Assembly (NCBI RefSeq): GCF_019711435.1 | Contig: NZ_JAIGNK010000002.1 | Coordinates: forward strand, 496,001 to 560,000 | Length of the DNA stretch: 64,000 nt | Direction of reading: 5' to 3' | From: Qipengyuania polymorpha | Lineage (GTDB): Bacteria; Pseudomonadota; Alphaproteobacteria; Sphingomonadales; Sphingomonadaceae | Notes under the pieces: generated by a model | Told to the model about the DNA's origin: nothing | Databases searched by the model: none | What the model saw: the letters and a program-made list of their open reading frames with translations, nothing else | Shown: positions 57,652-64,000 of the stretch, in pieces | How the letters are laid out: each line of letters begins with the position of its first letter | How positions within the stretch are numbered: the stretch's first letter is position 1 | Program-made: the position numbers and the translations under genes

Positions 57652-59709
57652 ATGAAATTCCGCTCGCTCGCCATTACCGCCACGCTGCTGGCAGGCGCTT
57701 CCGTCACCGCCACCGCGCAGGCGCGCCCGATGACGCCAGAAGACGTCGCCAAGCTCGAAAGCGTCGGGACCATCGCCGTCTCGCCCGACGGCAGCCGCAT
57801 CGCCTACACCAGCGCCAGCCTGCCCGACATCACCGAAGGCGAGGAAAACGGCGGCTTCGAAAGCCAGCTCAAGCTCGCATACGGCGCGAACAATGCGCGC
57901 GACTTCCTGCCCGACGACATGAGTGTTTCGGGCGTCACCTTCTCGCCCGATGGCCGGATGATCAGCTTCGTCTGGGCCGACGAGGACGAGGACCGCGCGG
58001 TCTGGGGTATTCCCGTCGACGGCGGTGCGCACCGCAAGCTGGCAGCCGTCGAAGACGCAGACGTGCGCAGCCACGCATGGTCGCCCGACGGCAGCCGTAT
58101 CTGGATGCTGGTCGGCGGCGAAAAGGACGAAGCGCGCGAGAAGGAATCGAAGGCCGGCTTCAACGCCATCGTCTATGAGGAAGAGGCACGCCTCAACCGC
58201 CTGTTCTCCGCTGCCACCGGCACCGAAGTGGACGAAGCGCCGGTCGCGGTCGACATCCCGGGCTATGTCAGCCAGTTCAAGGTCGCACCGGGCGGCAAGA
58301 CTGCCGTCGTCCAGAGCGCACCCACCCCGCAAATCGACGATGAGTACACGTCGAAGCGCGCGCATGTCGTCGACCTGACGAGCGGCAAGGTCCTCCGCGC
58401 CGTCGAAACGCCGGGCAAGCTGGGCGATGTCGAAATCTCGCCCGACGGCAAGCAGCTTTCCATGATTGCCGGCGTCGACATGAACGACCCTGCCGACACC
58501 ACGCTGCACCTCGTCGACGTCGCGACGGGCAAGTACCGCGCGCTTAACGCAGGCGCTCCCGAAGCAGCGGTCGATGCCGAATGGCTCGCCGACGGCCGCC
58601 TCGCCGCGGTCATTCACAAGGGCGCCCAGAGCGCACTGCGTATCTACAACGCCAATGGCACGGTCGCCGAAGAGCATGATGGCGGCGCCCTCATCCTCAC
58701 CAGCGTCGAAGCAGGCGGCAAGACCATCGCGGTCGAAGCCAACAGCCCCACCCACCCGACCGAGCTGTTCGTGTGGAACAAGGGCAAGTTCAACCGCTGG
58801 ACGCAGCACAATCCGTGGCTCTCTGAAATCACCTTCGGCAAGCAGCGCACCTTCCGCTACACCGCGCGTGACGGGCAGGAAGTCGAAGGCGTGCTCATCG
58901 AGCCGGTCGGCGGAGCACCGCGTGGCGGCGCGCCGCTCATCCTCAACGTCCATGGCGGGCCGGAAGCACATGACAGCAACGGCTGGCAGACCGCTTACTC
59001 CAAGCCCGGTCATGTGGCAGCGGGTCAGGGTTATGCCGTGTTCCTGCCGAACTATCGCGGTTCGACCGGCTACGGCACGGCGTTTTCCAAGCAGCACACC
59101 GGCCGTTACACCGACCCCGAGTTCACCGACCTCGTCGATGCGAAGAACGCGCTGGTCGAAGCCGGCATTGCCGACCCCGACCGCACCGGCGTGACCGGCG
59201 GTTCCTACGGCGGCTATGCCACCGCGTGGAGCTCGACCTATTTCAGTGACGAGTTCGCAGCGGGCGTGATGTTCGTCGGCATTTCGAACCAGATTTCGAA
59301 ATTCGGCACCACCGACATCCCGTATGAAATGTACAATGTGCACAGCAATGCATGGCCGTGGGACGACTGGCAGAAGATGCTCGAAGTCAGCCCCATCTAC
59401 CATGTCGACAAGGCCAATACGCCGCTGCTGATCCTGCATGGTGCAGAAGACACCCGCGTCGACCCGGGCCAGAGCTACGAGCTCTACCGCTCGATGAAGG
59501 TCCGCAAGCCCGACGTGCCGGTACGCCTCGTGCTCTATCCGGGCGAAGGCCACGGCAATCGCAAGGCGGCCTCGCGCTACGACTACAACCTGCGCATGAT
59601 GCGCTGGTTCGACACCTACCTGAAGACCGGCGACCGTGATGCGGAATTGCCCAACAGCCGCCCGGTCCTGCCCGAAGGCACGACCGGCGCCAGCAAGTCG
59701 GAAGACTGA
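57652..59709 (+). CDS. secreted S9 family prolyl oligopeptidase-type peptidase
   Basis: 685 residues from the ATG at 57652 (AAGGAGAGG upstream). Signal peptide MKFRSLAITATLLAGASVTATAQ. N-terminal beta-propeller (about 30-430) with TIAVSPDGSRIAYTSAS-type blades, then an alpha/beta-hydrolase domain with the catalytic triad Ser518 (GGSYGGYATAW), Asp600 (HGAEDTRVDPGQS) and His634 (GEGHGNRKAA). Cleaves peptides, often dipeptides from N-termini, outside the cytoplasm. Ends before a terminator. Confidence 0.94.
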   Translation: MKFRSLAITATLLAGASVTATAQARPMTPEDVAKLESVGTIAVSPDGSRIAYTSASLPDITEGEENGGFESQLKLAYGANNARDFLPDDMSVSGVTFSPDGRMISFVWADEDEDRAVWGIPVDGGAHRKLAAVEDADVRSHAWSPDGSRIWMLVGGEKDEAREKESKAGFNAIVYEEEARLNRLFSAATGTEVDEAPVAVDIPGYVSQFKVAPGGKTAVVQSAPTPQIDDEYTSKRAHVVDLTSGKVLRAVETPGKLGDVEISPDGKQLSMIAGVDMNDPADTTLHLVDVATGKYRALNAGAPEAAVDAEWLADGRLAAVIHKGAQSALRIYNANGTVAEEHDGGALILTSVEAGGKTIAVEANSPTHPTELFVWNKGKFNRWTQHNPWLSEITFGKQRTFRYTARDGQEVEGVLIEPVGGAPRGGAPLILNVHGGPEAHDSNGWQTAYSKPGHVAAGQGYAVFLPNYRGSTGYGTAFSKQHTGRYTDPEFTDLVDAKNALVEAGIADPDRTGVTGGSYGGYATAWSSTYFSDEFAAGVMFVGISNQISKFGTTDIPYEMYNVHSNAWPWDDWQKMLEVSPIYHVDKANTPLLILHGAEDTRVDPGQSYELYRSMKVRKPDVPVRLVLYPGEGHGNRKAASRYDYNLRMMRWFDTYLKTGDRDAELPNSRPVLPEGTTGASKSED

Positions 59710-59717
59710 GGAAAAGG

Positions 59718-59744
59718 AAAGGGCGGCCCGCGGGTCGCCCTTTT
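59718..59744. terminator. intrinsic terminator after the S9 peptidase gene
   Basis: Stem AAAGGGCG with CGCCCTTT around GCCCGCGGGT and a trailing TTTT; converging DUF2585 gene can share it. Confidence 0.85.
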
Positions 59745-59762
59745 CATATCAGGTGCCGATGC

Positions 59763-60356
59763 TCAGCCCGCTGCCTGCCATTCGCGGATGAAGTCGAACG
59801 GGTAGAGCAGCATGATGACGTTGAGCGTAAGGTTGTCGCGCACGACGATGGCCGTGACGATTTCCGCAATCAGCGCCAGCGCCACCGTCACGCGCACCGG
59901 TAGTTTCAGTGCCAGCCAGAAACCGAAGCTCATCCAGCCGATGTCGGCCATGGAATTGATGATGCTGTCGCCCGAATAACCCCAGTTGACCGTGACCGAG
60001 CGATAGCGGTCGATAATCCACGAGGTGTTCTCGAGCACTTCCCAGGCGGCCTCGATGAACACGGCAAGCGGGAAGCTCCACTTCGCGGCCTGCTTGCCCC
60101 CCAGCCCCAGCTTCCTGAACAGGAACCAGCCCAGCGCATAGAATAGCATGCCGTGGATGATGTGGCTGGGGGTGTACCAGTCGGACAAATGCTGGCTGTT
60201 GCCCGAGGCGTTGATGTCGCCATACCACAGCGCGACATAGCCACAGGTGCAGATAGGCGGACGGCCCATGGCGAACAGCACCGCCAGCGTGATGGCGGTG
60301 ATGACAAGCGCAGCGATGACGGCGCGGCGGTGCGGGCGCATGGTTTTTGCAGACAT
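59763..60356 (-). CDS. DUF2585 family membrane protein
   Basis: 197 residues, about five membrane segments. The block GRPPICTCGYVALWYGDINASGNSQHLSDWYTPSHIIHG is diagnostic of DUF2585 (UPF0314), an alphaproteobacterial membrane family of unknown function; EAAWEVLENTSWIIDRYR and GYSGDSIINSMADIG also match. The conserved Cys pair and His residues suggest metal or haem contact, which is not established. The Met at 60341 is a possible alternative start. Confidence 0.93.
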   Translation of the reverse strand: MSAKTMRPHRRAVIAALVITAITLAVLFAMGRPPICTCGYVALWYGDINASGNSQHLSDWYTPSHIIHGMLFYALGWFLFRKLGLGGKQAAKWSFPLAVFIEAAWEVLENTSWIIDRYRSVTVNWGYSGDSIINSMADIGWMSFGFWLALKLPVRVTVALALIAEIVTAIVVRDNLTLNVIMLLYPFDFIREWQAAG

Positions 60357-60427
60357 GCGGTGAAACTGCGGTCAGTTCGACCTGCTGCCAAGCGCTGCGC
60401 GAAAACTATCCGCCGAAAATCTGGCCG

Positions 60428-61309
60428 CTAGAAAGTGTAGCCCACGCCCAGTGCGATGAAATACTGGTCGTTATTGCCGCGAATGCTTGTGAAAGGCGTA
60501 TCCGCGGCATCGTTCACCAGCTTCGACCAGCCGCCGATACCGACCAGCGACAACCCGCCATCGGTAACGTCGCCCGAAAGGTCATGTGCCAGCAGCAGGT
60601 TCACGCCGTAACTCTGCATCCCGCCCTCGGCCTGGAAACCTGGCAGCACATCCTCGTCGGGCAGCAGCGTATTGGTTGTCGGCACCGAATAATAATAGTC
60701 GGCGAAGTCATCGTCGATGAAGGTCGTGCTGAGCGAAAGCGAGGCTGCGGTCGCCCGGCTGAGCGGTGAGAAATAGGTGACGCTGGGGCTCCAGTACATT
60801 CCGCCATGCGCGCCCGCCACGTCCCAGGCGGCATCCACATTGACGCTCAGGCTGTCGTAGGGATGCAGCACCTTGGGAAACTTCACGCCCACGCTGCCGC
60901 CCAGTTCCACCGCCCTGTCGAGCTCGCCATAGGCGGCGACGATATCGTCGTTGACGTCTTCGGCATCGACGCGGTCGCTCCGCAGGCGGACCATGGGCCC
61001 GGCCGAAAAACCGACACCTTCGTCGGGGTCGGGAATGAAATCGATCGCAATGCCGGCTGGGCGCGGATTGATATCTATGCCCCAGACCGATGCCTGGATG
61101 ATCGGCAGGACATTGACGTTGTAATCATCGCTGCCCGAGTAGCTCGCATTGTAGCCGACACCCACGCCGACGCTGAGGAAATCTCCGTCGAATACGGTTG
61201 CAGGCGGACCGGCGCGGACCGGCTCTTCGATTTCGGCATCCCGCGCGAATGCAGGTGTGGCCAATAGACCCAACGAGGCTAGTGCGGCGACGGGCGCGAA
61301 ACGGTTCAT
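60428..61309 (-). CDS. MipA/OmpV family outer-membrane protein
   Basis: 293 residues from the ATG at 61309. Signal peptide MNRFAPVAALASLGLLATPAFA, then alternating beta-strand stretches (FLSVGVGVGYNASYSGSDDYNVNVLPII near the start, GNNDQYFIALGVGYTF at the end with a terminal Phe), as in MipA/OmpV barrels. The family includes a scaffold for murein hydrolases in E. coli and outer-membrane proteins of unknown role. The open frame extends well upstream but lacks a signal peptide there. Divergent from the DUF2059-like gene. Confidence 0.87.
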   Translation of the reverse strand: MNRFAPVAALASLGLLATPAFARDAEIEEPVRAGPPATVFDGDFLSVGVGVGYNASYSGSDDYNVNVLPIIQASVWGIDINPRPAGIAIDFIPDPDEGVGFSAGPMVRLRSDRVDAEDVNDDIVAAYGELDRAVELGGSVGVKFPKVLHPYDSLSVNVDAAWDVAGAHGGMYWSPSVTYFSPLSRATAASLSLSTTFIDDDFADYYYSVPTTNTLLPDEDVLPGFQAEGGMQSYGVNLLLAHDLSGDVTDGGLSLVGIGGWSKLVNDAADTPFTSIRGNNDQYFIALGVGYTF

Positions 61310-61409
61310 TACTGATTTCCCTCTGTTATTCATCCGCAAACGAATTTGTCCGCCGCACGTTCCTTTCCGCCAATTGCGCTTTCCCCACGCTGGCCATAAC
61401 GTCGCCACC

Positions 61410-62150
61410 ATGAAGAACCAGTCCTTGAGCGCGATCCTTCTGAGCTTCGCCATACCCCACATCGCATTCGCCCAAGACGTCGTGCCCGCTGTCGTTAGCG
61501 AGCAGGATTCGTATGAAGCACTCGTCGAGTCCATGATCCCGCCGGGCGGATTGGAAGCGGCCCAAGCGAACACCTTGCGCGAAATTCGCGCGGCATACCA
61601 ACAGGACCCCGATTTTGCCGATCTCGAGCAATCCTGTCCGGGAACAATCGGTGTGGTGATGGATACGATGACGCCAATCCTCAAGGAATACGACATCATC
61701 GAGCTGAGGCTGCGAAGGGAGGCGATGCTCGAGATCCTGAAAGTCGAATTATCGCCCGATCAGGCGCGTTTGGCCGCTGACTTCTATTCCAGTCCTCTGG
61801 GCCGGAAACTCATGGGCGCGGTGGCGGCAAATCACTCGCTGTCGAACACCCTTCAATCGGTCATGGCGAGCGAGGACGAAACCCCGCTGATCGACAGCGA
61901 GACCGTGTCGAAGGACAATCGCGAAGCCGCGATCAAGGCAGTTAGTGAACTGAGCCCGGAGGAGATTCAAACCATTCGATCGCAAATTGGCGAGGAAGAA
62001 TGGTACTTTGCCTTGATGGCCACACGACCGAAGATGCTCGAGGCCGCCATGGCCATCGCGAACAGCGACTTCGCGCCACATCTCGACAAGCGCCTGGATG
62101 AAGAAGTGGAAGCTGCGATGACAAGCCATCTGGAGACGTGCGGTTATTGA
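61410..62150 (+). CDS. secreted DUF2059-like protein
   Basis: 246 residues from the ATG at 61410. Signal peptide MKNQSLSAILLSFAIPHIAFAQ. The mature part is helical; LRREAMLEILKVELSPDQARLAADFYSSPLGRKLM is the recognisable DUF2059 block, a domain found in exported proteins without known function. The end (SHLETCGY) contains a Cys that could pair with the Cys in LEQSCPGTIG. Ends 12 bases before crtY but is probably unrelated to carotenoids. Confidence 0.72.
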   Translation: MKNQSLSAILLSFAIPHIAFAQDVVPAVVSEQDSYEALVESMIPPGGLEAAQANTLREIRAAYQQDPDFADLEQSCPGTIGVVMDTMTPILKEYDIIELRLRREAMLEILKVELSPDQARLAADFYSSPLGRKLMGAVAANHSLSNTLQSVMASEDETPLIDSETVSKDNREAAIKAVSELSPEEIQTIRSQIGEEEWYFALMATRPKMLEAAMAIANSDFAPHLDKRLDEEVEAAMTSHLETCGY

Positions 62151-62162
62151 TCGCACCTATCC

Positions 62163-63353
62163 ATGAGCGGTCAGTCATCCCTCGATATCGCCATCGTGGG
62201 TGGCGGGTTAGCAGGCGGGCTTCTCGCGCTGGCGCTGCAACGCCATGCTCCAGAGCTATCCTTCGCCCTGTTCGAGGCAGGCGAGGCCTATGGCGGCAAC
62301 CATCGCTGGAGCTGGTTCGAACACGATCTCGACACCGCAGGAAACGCGCTGCTTGCGCCCTTCCCCAAGGCCGAGTGGACCGGCGGGAATGATGTGCGCT
62401 TCCCCGCCCATTCGCGCCGGCTGGACAGCAACTACCGTTCGCTCGACAGTCGCGATTTCGATGCCGGATTGCGCAAATTACTCCCGCAGCAGAGCATTCG
62501 GACCGGGTCTAAAGTGGTCGGGCTGGACGGCTCGGGCATCACGCTTGAATCCGGCGAACGGATCGCCGCACGCGCAGTGGTTGATTGCCGCGATGCCGTG
62601 CCCAGCGAACATCTGACCGGCGGCTGGCAGGTCTTCCTCGGCCAGCACCTGCGCACTGCCGCGCCACATGGCATCGAGCGGCCGGTCATCATGGATGCGA
62701 CCGTCGAGCAGCCGGGCGCATACCGTTTCGTATACCTGCTGCCGCTTGATCCGGACGAGATCTTCGTCGAGGACACCTATTACGCCGACAGTCCCGAACT
62801 CGACGCGGAGACCTTGCGCCAACGCATCGAGGATTACGTCACCGCCAAGGGGTGGAAGGTCGAGGTGGTGCACGAGGAAACGGGTGTGCTGCCGGTCATC
62901 ACCGGCGGTGACTTCGAAGCTTACCGTGCCTCGCTGACGACGCCGGGAGTGGCGCTGGCAGGCGCGCGCGGAGGCTTCGTCCATCCGCTGACCAGCTACA
63001 CCGTGCCGATTGCGGTCCGCAATGCGCTGGCGATTGCGGAGGCGGCGCGCAACGACCTCGTATCGCTGCCGCACCTCGTCGAAAGCCGCGCGCAAGACCA
63101 CTGGCGCGGCACTGCCTATTACCGCCTGCTCGGCAAGATGCTGTTCGAGGCGGCAGAGCCTTCGGAACGATACCGCGTGTTCGAGCGCTTCTATCGCCTT
63201 CCCGAACCCCTCATCTCCCGTTTCTACGCCGCCCGCTCCACCCCGCTCGACAAAATGCGCATCCTCACCGGCAAACCGCCCGTATCTGTGTCTCGCGCCA
63301 TCCGCGCCCTGCTTGGCAAGGGCGCACCGCTGGTCCAAGGAAAGTCCCCATGA
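62163..63353 (+). CDS. crtY: lycopene beta-cyclase
   Basis: 396 residues. FAD-dependent, membrane-associated cyclase converting lycopene to beta-carotene. N-terminal dinucleotide fold DIAIVGGGLAGGLLALALQRH, then GGNHRWSWFEHDLD, the characteristic FVEDTYYADSPELD, and GARGGFVHPLTSYTVPIAVRNAL; later RFYRLPEPLISRFYAARSTPLDKMRILTGKPPV is typical of proteobacterial CrtY. Its TGA overlaps the crtI ATG, so the two are translationally coupled in a carotenoid operon that continues past the window. Confidence 0.95.
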   Translation: MSGQSSLDIAIVGGGLAGGLLALALQRHAPELSFALFEAGEAYGGNHRWSWFEHDLDTAGNALLAPFPKAEWTGGNDVRFPAHSRRLDSNYRSLDSRDFDAGLRKLLPQQSIRTGSKVVGLDGSGITLESGERIAARAVVDCRDAVPSEHLTGGWQVFLGQHLRTAAPHGIERPVIMDATVEQPGAYRFVYLLPLDPDEIFVEDTYYADSPELDAETLRQRIEDYVTAKGWKVEVVHEETGVLPVITGGDFEAYRASLTTPGVALAGARGGFVHPLTSYTVPIAVRNALAIAEAARNDLVSLPHLVESRAQDHWRGTAYYRLLGKMLFEAAEPSERYRVFERFYRLPEPLISRFYAARSTPLDKMRILTGKPPVSVSRAIRALLGKGAPLVQGKSP

Positions 63354-64000
63354 ACGCCGCCACCCCCGACACCGCCTTCCGCGCCACCGATTTGCCCGAA
63401 AGCCCGATGATGCCCGAACCCACGGGCAAGACCGCCTGCGTCGTCGGCTCCGGCTTCGGCGGCCTCGCGCTGGCCATCCGCCTCCAATCGGCGGGCATCG
63501 CAACCACGGTCATCGAGGCGCGCGACAAGCCGGGCGGCCGCGCCTATTTCTGGGAGCGTGACGGCTTCACCTTCGATGCCGGACCGACCGTCATCACCGA
63601 CCCCGATTGCCTGCGCGAACTCTGGGCGCTGACCGGTCACGACATGGCCGACGACATCGAAATCATGCCGGTGATGCCCTTCTACCGCCTCAACTGGCCC
63701 GACGGGACGAATTTCGATTATTCGAACGATGAAGAGCAACTCTTCCGCGAGATTGCCGAGCTCAATCCGGGCGATGTCGCAGGCTACCAGCGCTTCCTCG
63801 AATATGCCGAAGGCGTCTACGAGGAAGGCTATGTGAAGCTCGGTCATGTGCCTTTCCTCGACTTCAAGTCGATGATGAAGGCCGCCCCGGCCCTCGCGAA
63901 GAAGCAGGCCTGGCGCAGCGTCTATTCGATGGTGTCGAGCTATGTCGACAACGAGAAACTGCGCGAGGCCTTGAGCTTCCACACGCTGCTGGTTGGCGGC
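63350..64000 (+). CDS. crtI: phytoene desaturase (C-terminus beyond window)
   Basis: The first 217 residues are visible and the frame is open to the edge. After a short N-tail comes the FAD motif ACVVGSGFGGLALAIRLQSAG, the GGRAYFWERDGFTFDAGPTVITDP block that defines CrtI, and SMMKAAPALAKKQAWRSVYSMVSSYV with NEKLREALSFHTLLVGG. It desaturates phytoene to lycopene, the substrate of the cyclase encoded just upstream. crtB is expected downstream but is not visible. Confidence 0.95.
   Translation, partial: MNAATPDTAFRATDLPESPMMPEPTGKTACVVGSGFGGLALAIRLQSAGIATTVIEARDKPGGRAYFWERDGFTFDAGPTVITDPDCLRELWALTGHDMADDIEIMPVMPFYRLNWPDGTNFDYSNDEEQLFREIAELNPGDVAGYQRFLEYAEGVYEEGYVKLGHVPFLDFKSMMKAAPALAKKQAWRSVYSMVSSYVDNEKLREALSFHTLLVGG

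Noticed and set aside
57610-59553. Open frame of 647 codons on the minus strand opposite the S9 peptidase gene
   Set aside because: The peptidase on the plus strand has a signal peptide and a complete catalytic triad; the antisense product is composition-driven without recognisable features.

Overview
The window looks like chromosome of a yellow/orange-pigmented marine-type alphaproteobacterium of the Sphingomonadales, most likely Erythrobacteraceae. This is inferred from high GC, lycopene cyclase followed by phytoene desaturase at the right end, alphaproteobacterial families (DUF1465/RcdA-like, DUF2585, PmtA-like methyltransferase, DUF465 pairs), a TonB-dependent receptor, and many secreted peptidases and amidohydrolases. 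No phage, transposase, CRISPR array or tRNA/rRNA gene was found. Coding density is very high: genes often overlap by 4 bases (ATGA), and only the rplK leader exceeds 300 bases without a gene.

Layout. 1-6.3 kb: a RodZ-like HTH protein (cut by the edge), PTS-Ntr enzyme I (ptsP), two divergent DUF465 mini-proteins, a DUF1465 protein, glycerol kinase and an MBL-fold hydrolase. 6.4-16.9 kb: mixed housekeeping and transport (an orphan His-rich membrane protein, nadA, DUF2254, EamA transporter, Old Yellow Enzyme, CitE-like protein, lipB plus a coupled lipoprotein, PmtA-like methyltransferase, MFS transporter, arsC). 17-22 kb: a siderophore-type TonB-dependent receptor behind two Fur-box-like sequences, an orphan [2Fe-2S] subunit, a class II aldolase and a MATE transporter. 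22.1-32.2 kb: a chemotaxis locus cheA-W-Y-B-R followed by a GGDEF-EAL protein and two tandem MCPs that share a nearly identical signalling half.

32.3-36.7 kb: a large beta-propeller/amidohydrolase fusion and a LacI-type regulator. 36.9-42.3 kb: a small glycan cluster (glycosyltransferase-like, flippase, polymerase-like) followed by a Baeyer-Villiger-type monooxygenase. 42.4-46 kb: CinA-type molybdopterin-binding protein and a very large DUF2339 membrane protein. 46.1-51.3 kb: rplK-rplA and secE-nusG lie on the same strand but are separated by three opposite-strand genes (PspA-like, two-lobed aspartic protease, CPBP membrane protease). 51.5-62.2 kb: AGCS symporter, EF-hand protein, DUF885, amidohydrolase and S9 peptidase (a secreted peptide-degrading group), two very small proteins, DUF2585, MipA/OmpV and a DUF2059-like protein. 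62.2-64 kb: crtY and the start of crtI.

No single locus is clearly a new system. The best candidates for follow-up are the PspA-retropepsin-CPBP group inside the split ribosomal/secretion cluster; the chemotaxis locus with a translationally coupled c-di-GMP protein, unusual N-terminal extensions on both MCPs and one MCP with almost no periplasmic part; and the [2Fe-2S] subunit without its molybdenum partner. All functional calls come from reading motifs and lengths; no database search was run.
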